Assembly (NCBI GenBank): GCA_002358905.1
Contig: DEPT01000061.1
Location: forward strand, 1-64,000
DNA from: Akkermansiaceae bacterium UBA3385
Lineage (GTDB): Bacteria > Verrucomicrobiota > Verrucomicrobiia > Verrucomicrobiales > Akkermansiaceae
Direction: 5' to 3'
DNA: 64,000 bases
Shown piece after piece: positions 1 through 9,616 of the stretch; within the stretch, counting starts at the first letter, position 1; every line of letters begins with the position of its first letter. The position numbers were made by a program, and so were the translations under genes. The notes beneath the pieces are model-generated. The model was not told where the DNA came from. It ran no database searches and worked only from the letters and a program-made list of their open reading frames with translations.

Positions 1-3000
1 GCCACCGGGTTATTCTTCGCGGCGGCTACTACCGGAGCCTCTGCGGCCACGGCCTTCTGCTGCGTCTGCGGATTCCACTTACCCGTCACGGTCAGCGTCA
101 GCGCCTTGCCCGTGTTCGTGATGGTGCAGTCATCCGCATCCACACCGAAGATGGAGTAGTAGTCCTTGCTGCCACTGTAGGAACCGAAGGTCAGCACCTT
201 GTAGGTCTTGCCCTGCACGAAGTCATAATCCATGATAATGCTGCTGCCGCTGTTCAGGGTAAGAGCCCCCTTCACTTTCAGCGTCACCGGCTTGCTGCCG
301 CTCATCGTCAGCGTGCCGCCGGACTTGATGGTCAGCGAACCGGCACTCAGCTTGCCGTTCAGACGCAGGTTCGAACCGCTGCCGAGGGTGAGACTCTGCT
401 TCACAGTGAAATTCTGGGCCTTGGCGCCCTTGATTGTCATCGAGGATTCATTCAGCGTCAGATTATTGGTCGTCACCTTGCCATTGGTGGTCAGGGTAGC
501 ATCCGTCAGCTCCATGTTGTTCTTCACCGTCATGGCGGCAGGCTTGCTTGCCGTTGTCTTAAGCTCACCGCCGTTCAGCTTGAGCGAATCGACCGTCATC
601 TTGCCACCCAGGGAGAACAAGGCATTCTCGCCGATGGTAAGCGTTGTAGCTTTGCTGCTCAGCCCCTTGGCGCTGGTGGTCAGCGTGGCATCTTCATCCA
701 GGGTCAGCGCCTTGGTGGTAATCTTGCCCTTATCACCCAGCTTCACATCTCCCGTCACGGTGGTCTTTCCATTGCCGGTTAGGGTACCATTCACCGTACC
801 ACCCTCCAGGGTAGCAACCTTGGCTATATTCAGGGTGGAACCTTTCAGCAATTCACCTTTCTCCAAGGTATAGGAGCCGGTGAACTTCTTGCCACTCTTG
901 ATAACAGCACTAGCGGACTGAACAATATCGTTTGCAATAGCCTTGGAGCCCAGATTCAACACACCACCTTTCACGTATACATCGCCCTTGCCGAGCGAGC
1001 TTGTGCCCTTCACCTTGATGGTTCCGGCATACAGATAGGTATCGCCCGTCCATGTTCCGTTGCCGTCATTCAACGTCAGGGTACCCTTGCCCATCTTGAC
1101 CAGGTCGCCATCGCCCGTCAGCGAGCCGGGCTTCTTCTTGTTGCTCTTAAAAGTGATATTGGCATCCGACTTGACGGTGATGGCGCCGGCATTCACCTTA
1201 CCTTCCAAGGTCACATTTCCCTTTTCCGTGAGGATGATTTCGGTATTCTTGTCAATATTCCCACCTACCAGAACAGGCTTGGCACCCGGTCGCAGAGGTT
1301 TGAGCGACTCGGGATTGGCCGGTTCATCCGGTGTCACGGGAGTATCGGGAATCACAGGTTCATCCGGGGTTACAGGAGTATCCGGGGTTACACCAACATA
1401 GAGCTTAAGCGCATTATCGGCAATACCCAATTTATAAGAATCATGGGCATTAAGCATGGCTAGTGCATCCGTCGTGCCACTGATGCTACCGGCAGAAATC
1501 AGGGTATAGGTGTTGCCCTCTGCATAATTACCATTAAAGGCAAACGATGCCTCGCCCAAGGTCAGTGTTCCGCTCAAAGAAAGCACAGCATCGGCAAAGT
1601 TGAACGTACCACCGGCCAGAGTCAGACTACCATCAATGCTTGTGTTGGCCTTCACATTCCACGTTGCACCCTCGGAAAGGGAGAAATCACCCCGCAGCGC
1701 AGCACCTTCCAGAGATGTGAGCGACTGAGAAATACTGTGAGGCATCGTGGCGGTGCTGATATATGTACCGGCACGCAGAGCTACATTTCCCCGGAACGAA
1801 GTAGCCGCACTCAACTGGCCATTATTCAGGGCAAGCGTACCCGAAGTCGATGTTGCGCCGGAAATTGCAGCATTTCCAGAGACAATGATATTATTTCCGA
1901 CAGATTGTTCATTCAGGTTCAGTGTACCACCGAAAAGGCGGATTTCGCCCTGCCCGAATGACTGGCTGCCAGTTGCCTTGACTGAGCCGGCAGAAATATC
2001 TGTGCCACCCGTGTATTTATTGGACGCATTGAGAACCAGTTCTCCATTTCCGGATTTCACCAGAGAAGAAGAGCCAACGATAGAGCCATTGCCCGACAGT
2101 GTCAGAGCATCTGCATTATTCACCGTAATAGATAATGGTTCAACCTCACCCTGAATAGCCACGCTGCCACCCTTGCTGAAAATCACACCATTGCCATTTC
2201 GGAAAGCAGAGGCCTCACCCTCATATGACCAGACCGTCCCCCCGGCTGTAGACCAGACTTCGTTATCCGGGCCGTCCCATGTGAGGTTCCGGACCTTGAA
2301 GTTCATGAAAAGCGTATTATCCCGCCAGAAGAGAGACTCTGTATCCACGAGAATACCATCGCATGTTACCTTAGTCAGATCCACATCTGCAGCGGAACTG
2401 GAGCCGCCGGTCAAAGTAAGCAGTTTGTAATCACCATCTGCCAGAGAACCTCCATGTGCCACGGATACATCCAGAGTCAGAGCTCCCTTCTGATCCACCT
2501 GACCATCCAGATTCAGAGCTGCAGAGGTGATATTTGTCGCATCCAGCTCCGCAGCCAGAACAGCTCCGTCCTGGAGAATCAACTTACCAACCCTCAAATC
2601 ACTGTTTCCACATGCTCTCAGAGTGCAATTCTTGTATACACTCAAATCATACAGACCACCGCTCCAGTTCATATCCAGAGTACCGTTCTGCAAATACAAT
2701 TCAGAAGCGTTGTTGGCAGATGCAGATGAAACATGCAGCCCGGTGGTCTTAAGAATGGCGTTGTCCTGCACAATCAGCCGACCACCACCAAGGAACACCA
2801 GCCCCATGATTTCGGATGTGCGGGAAAGCTCCAGTTCCTCCACTGTGGGAGCCATGCCCTTAAGAGCCTTTAAATCGGCTTCCGTTGTAGCACCACTGAA
2901 CACGATATCACCGCCGCTGCTCGCCATAGTGCTGCCGGGGTCAACATTCAGCAGACACATGTCGTTATTGCGGGCATCCACATAAATGCTGTCGTATATG

Positions 3001-6000
3001 GCGATTTTTCCCTTATCCGGAGCAGACATGGTAAACAGCAACAATGAGCCGGCATTGGGCACATAGGCATCCGTATAATACAGAGAGCGCAGTCGGTAAT
3101 CTGAGCCATCCTGCTCATAATTGCCACGGAACTCCACATAATCGTTCCCAATCATCTGGAATATACTGTCTGTGCAATAAATGGCACCACCCCGGGCATT
3201 AATGGAAGAGGCATAATTGCCTGTAAATACAAGACTGTCATTATTGTTCAGCGTTATCAAACCAATTTCGGAATGTATAGCACCACCTTTTGCCTCCTTA
3301 AATTCAGAAACAGCGCAGTTGCTGCTGAAGAGCACGTCTCCATTCTGCTGCATATACAAACCGCCGCCATTGTAAAGAGCCACAGCACCACCGCCTGTAG
3401 TGGACGAAGACGAAAAAGCTGCATTTCCGGAGAACTCCAGATTCTGAATATTACTCATATCCATCTGATTAGCGGTCACATACACAGCACCACCCTTAGT
3501 CGCACTCTGCTGGCTTGTGGCCTGATTATTCAGCATACGCAGACTGCCAATCTGGGAGAAGTTGCTGGAATTTTTGGTATAGAAGGCACCACCGTATGAA
3601 GCCTTGTTATCCTGAAGGAGCAAGGATTCCACACTGCGCACCTCCAACTCACCTTCGGAATACATGGCACCGCCTTTCGAACTGGCCTCATTGCGATTCA
3701 TGGCAATGTTGGTATATCCAGTCAATAAACCGGAGCTCGTAATATAGATAGCACTGCCGGTGCTGCTGCTGTTATCAGAGAAAACAAGCGAACCTCCTTT
3801 CTCAGAGCTCATGGTCAGATTAGAGCCCTGAACCGCAGAACCTGTATTATTTTCGAATAAGGCTGCCTTATTATTCAGCCAATTCAACGTATTGAAAGTA
3901 ATCGGGGAATCGATGTTGCTGAAATAGAGGAGTTCATTTCCTTGAATTGTAGCCTTCCATGCATAAAGACCAACCCCGCTCTCGCCCTCTGAGCTGGAAA
4001 ATTCCAGATACGCATTCTTCTGAATCGTCAGCTCATCGGAAGCTGAAATGGCCCTCTCTGAGAAATCACGGAAATAGAGAGATGCATCCGAATGATTGGC
4101 AATCATTATAGAAGGAGCTATCAAACCATATTTACCTTTCTGGAACACCATATCTGACTTGTTGCCACTGAGTGTAATCTCATCGGCGTTTATTGCAGCA
4201 TATTTGTTATCCAGAAATACCATCTGAGCCTCATTATCACTGATGAGTGACTTCTTTCCAGCCTTGATGCCAGATTCACCATTCCCCTCCAAGGCAATGA
4301 TGCCGATGTTTCCGCTAATCGTGACATCTTCTTTCGCATATATACCATTAAGTTCATGCTGAATGAATTGCATCTGTGCTGCATTATTCAGAAGCGAAAC
4401 AGAGACTTCAGCCTTCACCGCATTGTCCTGCCCCAGCCCCACAGTCAGAGAGTTTGTATTTCCGGAAATCTCAACAGAGGCCCCCGCATAGATAGCAGCA
4501 CCGGAGCTGCTCTCAATGCCGATATTCTGATTATTCTCCAGTTTGAGATTACCGCTGGAACTGAACGCGCGCAAATTATTCTGGGCAAGAATGTATGTAT
4601 TCCCGGAAATCAATACATCCCCCGTTGCGGTCAAAGCTGAGGACTCCTTATTATCCAGCAGATAAACATATTCATTATTGCTAAGTACCAGTGATGCCCC
4701 CTGAACCACAGGACATGCGTTACCCGACACGATAATCTGCCCATTGTTCGACAGGGTCATGTTACCACCCGTAGCAGGAGAAATCGTATTGGCATTCAAC
4801 AAAACAAGCCTGTTATTGGTAAGAGTAAGATTTCCGGAAATGGCATTTCTATTGTTCATGCCGATAAGCACCTCCGCCATATTCGCAATAGTCAGCGACG
4901 AATCAGGAGCTACAACAAGACCGTTTACATCAGTAAATGAAGCACCATCCTTTTCGCCAGCTCGGCCACTGATAATCACGTCTTTCGATGCGAACAGTGG
5001 AGTATCACCTATCCACCAGCTGCAATCCTCAGAAGAGGCTCCCAGGTACCCATTCACCGTCAGAGCAAGCGCTCCTGTTTCCGTGCAAACCGCAGACAGA
5101 TCAGTACCTGTACTCACTGTGACTTCTCGATACCCACTGGCAGAAATGCTGTAAGACGCATCCCAGGCAATCTCCGTATTCGCAAAATCACTCTCAATTG
5201 GTGACGTCGTCTTGTAATTCAGGTACAGGGTTGAGCCATTCCATACCAAATCTTCAAATGCTGCATCCAACCCCGTAATGGACACATAATCCTTCGTCCA
5301 GGAATCCACACTATACCATTTACTCTCCTCTCCCAGCGTCAACAATGCGTAAGAACCGGGTGCAAGTGTTTCCTCTGCACTTAAATTGAAGGTAAAGCCG
5401 CCATTAATCAATACGCCGTTAAAGGTCAATGCCGCCGTATCCTTGTGGTTTGCATTCAGACTGATATCCACCACCGCATTCCGGGAAAGCAGCCATGTAT
5501 CGCACGTCAGCGTATTCACTTCGGCAAACTGCATCGTGTGCCCCTTGCCTGAGTATACACCTTGATTTCCACTCAGCGAGGAACCAGATAACGCCAGCGT
5601 AGCAGAACGGCCATCCGCTAACACAAGACGTGACATGGTCACGGCAACTCCATCCTTCAAAATCAATTGCCCGCCTTTCAGAGTTACAAGTCCGGTAAAA
5701 TCGTATTTCTCGGCGTTGGCAAGTTCCTCTGTTGTAGCAGAAGCTCCCTTCAACGTAGCCAAATCGGCGGCGGCATATTCACCACTCAAAATAATATCGC
5801 CCGTGGACTGCACGCGTTTTCCCTGGGCATCCTCATAATCGCCATTCAACGAAATGCCACCACTTGCAGAAATGGAGCTTTGTCCATGAATTTCCACCTT
5901 ATGACCAGCCGCCGCAGACAATTCTGTTTTCTCACCGGAAAGTTTTATAGCCAGAAGCTCACCATTGCTTCCATTTCCACGAATAACTACATCCTTATTA

Positions 6001-7535
6001 CCATAGAGGCTTAAACTTCCACCGTTTATACCGTAGCCGGAATTACTCTGGATGGAAACATTTTCATTGCCAGCCAACTCCACGACAGAACCACCATAAA
6101 TACCGGTTCCTGCGTTATTCTGAATCGTGATATTACCGTTATTCTGCACCGTTACAGTATCTGTCGCACTCACCGCAGAATCGCCAGTCCCCGTAATGGA
6201 GATGTCGTCATTCCCCTTCAGGATAATATTCGAGACACGCGAAAAGTTGTAATCATTGTCCATTAACTGTATGCCGGCGTTATCGCACATGCTGACAGTT
6301 CCTGAGACTGAGGCAAAACCATAATTATCCTGAATCAGGATTTCCTGATTTTTCGAAATATCCACATTTCCAGAACAGAAAACCGTATTTTCATTTTCTC
6401 TAATGGTGATATCGGCATTCGAAATAAAACTCAGATTCCCCTTACTGACCTGAAAAGCTGTACCTGGCACGTTTGTTTCCGTAGCAAAATTATAGGTCCA
6501 GGATGAATTACTGGAAATCAACACATTTCCGTTTCCCTCAAGAGTAACATCACCTGATGAGGCATATACCACACTCGCACCGCTTCCAAAATAACCCTCA
6601 GAACATATGTTAGAGCTGAATTCAATATCAGCATTACCGGTCATGGTAAGAGCCGTACAATAAATGGCAGCCTCTCCTTTTTTCGTAGAGTTCTCACTGA
6701 TAAGTATCTTTCCCTTATTATCCTGAAAACTCACCGTAGTACCCCTGATAGCCGCGCCATATTTGATTGCTTTATTGCGACTGATTGCAATATCTCCACG
6801 ATTACCGGAGAACGTCACGGCCCCGGTACTGTATAAAGCACCGCCGTCCCCTGCCATGCTATAGTAGAAAGAGACACTATTATCCGTTATCTGCACGTCC
6901 TTATTCCCGGAAATAGTAATAGAGGAGGCATAAATGGCACCGCCGCCGCCGCCAATCTCACCGCTAGAAGCTACCTCAGCGGCTGCAGCAGATATAGCGT
7001 TGCCGCATATTTCCACACTCCCGCAGTTCGAGAGCGTGAAAGCGCCCGATGCATAAACGGCTCCCCCATACAAAAAGACTTCAGGCCACGTAAAACTCAT
7101 GCTTTCATGTGTACCCGAAACATTCAAGTCATTATTGTTCAGATACACATTGTCTGAATCGCTCCAGGTAATGTCTTTCTTAGAGCGTATCATACCGCCA
7201 TAATACCAGATGCTAATGCCACGGGTATTATGATAGGTCATCTTGCGAACATTGTTCGCCACACGGATTTCACCACCTGGTGACCACTCAATACTTTCAT
7301 CAGAAGTAAGCAAAGACCCACCAGAATTCACATGATCATAGGTACCCAAAGCATATTGGGTGGTTTTATTCTCATACACGATATCATCAACCTCGAAGTA
7401 TGAATCATCCTCCGAGGCAAGAGTTAATGCATAAGTTCCTTCAGTGGAAGCATACGCCTGAGTAGCAGCAACGCTGGTAAGTGCAAGCACAGCACACACA
7501 GCCCGACGAAGAGGAAGAGGCAAATGAAGTTTCAT
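1..7535 (-). CDS. Giant autotransporter-like surface adhesin (3' end outside window)
   Basis: The frame is open from ATG 7535 to the left edge (over 2,500 residues) and reads outward from a signal peptide (MKLHLPLPLRRAVCAVLA, AYA cleavage region near residue 29). Roughly residues 180-1530 carry many short beta-helix repeats with GGAI/GGAIY and SGN-type motifs, as in chlamydial polymorphic outer membrane proteins; examples lie near 6945 and 3700-3200. Around 2060-1970 a motif of the autotransporter-associated beta-strand type appears (SGNGELVLN...NKYTGGT). A Pro/Thr/Asp-rich linker follows at 1395-1265, then more TLTL/GSG beta repeats to the edge. The family is secreted and surface exposed; a C-terminal barrel or sorting signal would lie beyond the window. 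Function as adhesin is inferred from architecture only. Its neighbour upstream is an IS island. Confidence 0.85.
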   Translation of the reverse strand, partial: MKLHLPLPLRRAVCAVLALTSVAATQAYASTEGTYALTLASEDDSYFEVDDIVYENKTTQYALGTYDHVNSGGSLLTSDESIEWSPGGEIRVANNVRKMTYHNTRGISIWYYGGMIRSKKDITWSDSDNVYLNNNDLNVSGTHESMSFTWPEVFLYGGAVYASGAFTLSNCGSVEICGNAISAAAAEVASSGEIGGGGGAIYASSITISGNKDVQITDNSVSFYYSMAGDGGALYSTGAVTFSGNRGDIAISRNKAIKYGAAIRGTTVSFQDNKGKILISENSTKKGEAAIYCTALTMTGNADIEFSSNICSEGYFGSGASVVYASSGDVTLEGNGNVLISSNSSWTYNFATETNVPGTAFQVSKGNLSFISNADITIRENENTVFCSGNVDISKNQEILIQDNYGFASVSGTVSMCDNAGIQLMDNDYNFSRVSNIILKGNDDISITGTGDSAVSATDTVTVQNNGNITIQNNAGTGIYGGSVVELAGNENVSIQSNSGYGINGGSLSLYGNKDVVIRGNGSNGELLAIKLSGEKTELSAAAGHKVEIHGQSSISASGGISLNGDYEDAQGKRVQSTGDIILSGEYAAADLATLKGASATTEELANAEKYDFTGLVTLKGGQLILKDGVAVTMSRLVLADGRSATLALSGSSLSGNQGVYSGKGHTMQFAEVNTLTCDTWLLSRNAVVDISLNANHKDTAALTFNGVLINGGFTFNLSAEETLAPGSYALLTLGEESKWYSVDSWTKDYVSITGLDAAFEDLVWNGSTLYLNYKTTSPIESDFANTEIAWDASYSISASGYREVTVSTGTDLSAVCTETGALALTVNGYLGASSEDCSWWIGDTPLFASKDVIISGRAGEKDGASFTDVNGLVVAPDSSLTIANMAEVLIGMNNRNAISGNLTLTNNRLVLLNANTISPATGGNMTLSNNGQIIVSGNACPVVQGASLVLSNNEYVYLLDNKESSALTATGDVLISGNTYILAQNNLRAFSSSGNLKLENNQNIGIESSSGAAIYAGASVEISGNTNSLTVGLGQDNAVKAEVSVSLLNNAAQMQFIQHELNGIYAKEDVTISGNIGIIALEGNGESGIKAGKKSLISDNEAQMVFLDNKYAAINADEITLSGNKSDMVFQKGKYGLIAPSIMIANHSDASLYFRDFSERAISASDELTIQKNAYLEFSSSEGESGVGLYAWKATIQGNELLYFSNIDSPITFNTLNWLNNKAALFENNTGSAVQGSNLTMSSEKGGSLVFSDNSSSTGSAIYITSSGLLTGYTNIAMNRNEASSKGGAMYSEGELEVRSVESLLLQDNKASYGGAFYTKNSSNFSQIGSLRMLNNQATSQQSATKGGAVYVTANQMDMSNIQNLEFSGNAAFSSSSTTGGGAVALYNGGGLYMQQNGDVLFSSNCAVSEFKEAKGGAIHSEIGLITLNNNDSLVFTGNYASSINARGGAIYCTDSIFQMIGNDYVEFRGNYEQDGSDYRLRSLYYTDAYVPNAGSLLLFTMSAPDKGKIAIYDSIYVDARNNDMCLLNVDPGSTMASSGGDIVFSGATTEADLKALKGMAPTVEELELSRTSEIMGLVFLGGGRLIVQDNAILKTTGLHVSSASANNASELYLQNGTLDMNWSGGLYDLSVYKNCTLRACGNSDLRVGKLILQDGAVLAAELDATNITSAALNLDGQVDQKGALTLDVSVAHGGSLADGDYKLLTLTGGSSSAADVDLTKVTCDGILVDTESLFWRDNTLFMNFKVRNLTWDGPDNEVWSTAGGTVWSYEGEASAFRNGNGVIFSKGGSVAIQGEVEPLSITVNNADALTLSGNGSIVGSSSLVKSGNGELVLNASNKYTGGTDISAGSVKATGSQSFGQGEIRLFGGTLNLNEQSVGNNIIVSGNAAISGATSTSGTLALNNGQLSAATSFRGNVALRAGTYISTATMPHSISQSLTSLEGAALRGDFSLSEGATWNVKANTSIDGSLTLAGGTFNFADAVLSLSGTLTLGEASFAFNGNYAEGNTYTLISAGSISGTTDALAMLNAHDSYKLGIADNALKLYVGVTPDTPVTPDEPVIPDTPVTPDEPANPESLKPLRPGAKPVLVGGNIDKNTEIILTEKGNVTLEGKVNAGAITVKSDANITFKSNKKKPGSLTGDGDLVKMGKGTLTLNDGNGTWTGDTYLYAGTIKVKGTSSLGKGDVYVKGGVLNLGSKAIANDIVQSASAVIKSGKKFTGSYTLEKGELLKGSTLNIAKVATLEGGTVNGTLTGNGKTTVTGDVKLGDKGKITTKALTLDEDATLTTSAKGLSSKATTLTIGENALFSLGGKMTVDSLKLNGGELKTTASKPAAMTVKNNMELTDATLTTNGKVTTNNLTLNESSMTIKGAKAQNFTVKQSLTLGSGSNLRLNGKLSAGSLTIKSGGTLTMSGSKPVTLKVKGALTLNSGSSIIMDYDFVQGKTYKVLTFGSYSGSKDYYSIFGVDADDCTITNTGKALTLTVTGKWNPQTQQKAVAAEAPVVAAAKNNPV
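1265..1395 (-). repeat. PDTPVTPDEP tandem linker in the adhesin
   Basis: Read on the minus strand this segment encodes alternating PDTPVTPDEP and PVIPDTP units, an in-frame low-complexity linker between two beta-rich parts of the adhesin. The DNA copies are near-identical, so copy number may vary by slippage. Confidence 0.7.
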
Positions 7536-7552
7536 TTAGTTAGGAGAATAAA

Positions 7553-7584
7553 ATTATAACAGTATAGATTCTACCAAGAATCTA
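7553..7584 (-). promoter_or_regulatory. Adhesin promoter with overlapping palindrome
   Basis: On the minus strand a consensus TATAAT (7553-7558) lies 17 bases before the adhesin ATG. Just upstream, 7565-7584 is a perfect inverted repeat with 8-base arms (TAGATTCT and AGAATCTA) around a 4-base centre. It covers the place where the -35 box must be, so it looks like a repressor or activator site. No classical -35 box is visible beside it. Confidence 0.5.
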
Positions 7585-7642
7585 TTATTCTGCAAGAACT
7601 ATTTATGCAGGGCAAACGCATTTCGATGTCGTGTTTTCTTAT

Positions 7643-7670
7643 GGCTCTATCACCAACATCAGGTGATTTT
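7643..7670 (+). repeat. 28-base relict end of an ISAs1-type element
   Basis: These 28 bases are an exact inverted copy of 10133-10160, the transposase 3' end plus right terminus of the ISAs1-type element. They include the last codons GSITNIR and the TGA. Similarity stops abruptly on both sides, so only the terminus remains. The two copies face each other and bracket 7671-10132. Confidence 0.7.
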
Positions 7671-7703
7671 TAAGCAATCGTCAACAGTCTTTTTTAGTCC
7701 TAC

Positions 7704-8270
7704 TTGTCACTAAATAACAAAGTGACTATAAATGAATTATCTAGGGTCTTGGCTATTTTGAATGAGAACAACGAGACCACTCCACCAGAATTCCATTTTA
7801 CAGAGACACAAGGCAAATGGACAAACTCACCTAGACTCACTCCATTACAAAGCATTCCATTGACTTCGGAAAAAGCAATGAGAACATTTATTAATGGACT
7901 GGAAGAATTGTCACGAGAACAAGAAATCATGACGATGTTCGGCAAGGTTCGTATGAATGAGAAAGTGAAAAATCATCTGCACGAGAAGAGACGCAAGGAA
8001 ATGTCTTGGCGAACAGTTACATTGGGATACGCCGTAGAAACACTTAAACGCCCACAAGAGGTATGGTTACAAAGAAATAGACGATTACTATTCATTAGCC
8101 AGTATGAAGCAGAGATAAGAAACAAGAAGACTGGCTAGATGGAAAAGAGAATAGTCGTCTCAATAGTGGTTACTACTCTGAATGGAGTTTGTGTAACCGC
8201 ATACAACGAGAAAAATAAGCCACTTGACCAGTATAAATACAGGAAAGGAAAGTTGGTTTATGAAAAGTGA
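7704..8270 (+). pseudogene. PBECR-like nuclease-fold protein split by one in-frame TAG
   Basis: A 144-residue reading frame (TTG 7704, stop TAG 8136-8138) is followed in the same frame and without a gap by ATG 8139 and 43 more residues ending in TGA 8270. Joined, the C-terminus has the shape of phage-type Barnase/EndoU/ColicinE5-D/RelE-like (PBECR) nuclease domains: TLKRPQEVW, then a strand pair VVVTTLNGVCVTAYN, then GKLVYEK. The stop cuts between the EVW helix region and the last strands, so neither half is a full domain. The N-terminus begins right after an upstream stop (7695-7697), so the gene may also be truncated there. Most likely this is a decayed cargo or toxin gene of the island; stop-start reinitiation at TAGATG or readthrough is possible. 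The family call is by pattern only. Confidence 0.5.
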
Positions 8271-8274
8271 AAAA

Positions 8275-8293
8275 GGACAGGTGAATCCTGTCC
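8275..8293 (+). terminator. Hairpin after the split nuclease gene
   Basis: GGACAGG and CCTGTCC pair around the loop TGAAT, starting 4 bases after the TGA. The 3' side has only a weak TTAT tract, while the upstream AAAAA would serve as a U-tract for minus-strand transcription. Confidence 0.45.
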
Positions 8294-8431
8294 TTATCAT
8301 GTTCTACACCGCAGGTTCGTTACGGTAAGGCTACACAAGGAAAGTTATCGCACGACCGCCTTGCCTTGCTACGGAGAGAATTATACACCTTTCTCCTTCA
8401 ATGTCAACACTTTTCTAATAATATTTTCAAA

Positions 8432-9472
8432 TTATGCAACTAGCGGAAGCGCAGGACGCTGACTAATCTCTTCAACGCGAGTATAGCAATTAGTGGTCAG
8501 AACATGGTTAATCAGAATGCTCATCTTCTGTGAGGTAGTCTCCTTAGCGTAGTTGAGGAAGTTGTTCCAGAGAAGATAATTGTTCAGATGCTTGGTAGAT
8601 ACGCCATTAAAGCGGTCAATGAAGCCTTTGAGTTTGCCGTGGTAGTTATTGATGTGCTGAATGTGATAGATACCCTTGACTCGTTTTGCCTTGGAGAGTT
8701 TGATTTGTTCAAGGGCGTTTTCAGCAACAAGACCACAATAGGCAGAACTGTTATCCGTGCAGAGGACAGAGCCATAGGCAACATGATTACCAAGAACGGA
8801 AGTAATGACCTTGCGTGAAGGCTGTCCGAGAGTTGCAATTTGAGAGACAGACTTGCCATTACGATTGACAGCGCAGGGAACACAAACTTGCTCACGAGAC
8901 AGACCTCGCTTGTGAATTGACTTGCCTCGCTTATGAGACTTACGGTTCATGTTGAAGGATTTGTTCTTCTTGTGATTTCCCTTATAAGAGACAGGGAAGT
9001 AGGTTTCGTCCGCTTCAACGATACCGCTCATCTCAATGCTATCCATGATTGATTTGAGCGAGTCCAGAACCTTGTGTCGCCAACGCCATGCCGTATTGAA
9101 GTGGATTCCGCATTCCTCAGCAGTTTTACGAACAGAATGCCCTTCCATTATGCAGGAGAGAAACTTCTTCCATACCTTGACAGACTTCTGGGAATTGTAG
9201 GTTACGCCATTGGTGCTGACAGTGAAACGCTTTCCACAATGCTTGCAAAGATAACGCTGTCTGCCAGTCTCAGACTTACCATTTCTCGTCACGCCCTTGC
9301 CCTTGGATTCACAATGAGGACAGACAACCCCATTGGCGAACTTCATATCAACAAAAGCCTTATCGTCCATAGGAGAAGATGCACTCTCAACGGCAGAGAG
9401 AAAACGATTTCTTTCTGAGATGCTAAGTTTCTTGAACTCTTTGAGCAGGTTTGCTATGGCTTCGTTACGCAT
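8432..9472 (-). CDS. IS1595-type (ISXO2-like) transposase
   Basis: This is a DDE transposase of 346 residues from ATG 9472. A longer TTG reading starts at 9523, but that TTG is the -35 box, so the ATG is preferred; AAAGAG precedes it as a ribosome-binding site. A zinc ribbon (CPHCESKGKG...CKHCGKRF) is followed by a helix-turn-helix-like part (GHSVRKTAEECGIHFNTAWRWRHKV). The catalytic core begins at GIVEADETYFPV (D and E), with a further acidic residue in LCTDNSSAY and a conserved His-rich HIQHINNYHGKLKGF tail region. Length fits the family and the frame is intact, so the enzyme may be active. Terminal inverted repeats could not be identified. Confidence 0.88.
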   Translation of the reverse strand: MRNEAIANLLKEFKKLSISERNRFLSAVESASSPMDDKAFVDMKFANGVVCPHCESKGKGVTRNGKSETGRQRYLCKHCGKRFTVSTNGVTYNSQKSVKVWKKFLSCIMEGHSVRKTAEECGIHFNTAWRWRHKVLDSLKSIMDSIEMSGIVEADETYFPVSYKGNHKKNKSFNMNRKSHKRGKSIHKRGLSREQVCVPCAVNRNGKSVSQIATLGQPSRKVITSVLGNHVAYGSVLCTDNSSAYCGLVAENALEQIKLSKAKRVKGIYHIQHINNYHGKLKGFIDRFNGVSTKHLNNYLLWNNFLNYAKETTSQKMSILINHVLTTNCYTRVEEISQRPALPLVA

Positions 9473-9494
9473 AATCTCTTTATCTGACGCGAGA

Positions 9495-9523
9495 ATTATA
9501 TCATAAACGAAACTTATTGTCAA
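9495..9523 (-). promoter_or_regulatory. Perfect consensus promoter of the IS1595-type transposase
   Basis: TTGACA (9518-9523), a 17-base spacer and TATAAT (9495-9500) match the housekeeping sigma consensus exactly on the minus strand. The start codon at 9472 lies 22 bases beyond the -10 box. Confidence 0.8.
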
Positions 9524-9616
9524 TAGAATTCTAATAGTTTAGATGAGAATTTTAGAAAAATTCCAGGCTTTTTAATGGAGGTATCAGAAGAATGTTAAAT
9601 AAAGAAAGAAACAATT

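Noticed and set aside
1265..1395. Short regular repeats resembling a CRISPR array
   Set aside because: Units are in-frame PDTPVTPDEP codons without unique spacers of constant length, and no cas genes are nearby.
232..6014. Many plus-strand frames of 60-213 codons opposite the adhesin
   Set aside because: They arise from the repetitive codons of the minus-strand adhesin, whose frame is open over the whole stretch with a signal peptide.
8271..9560. Terminal inverted repeats and target duplication for the IS1595-type element
   Set aside because: I compared both flanks inward and found no convincing matching ends, so only the transposase is annotated.
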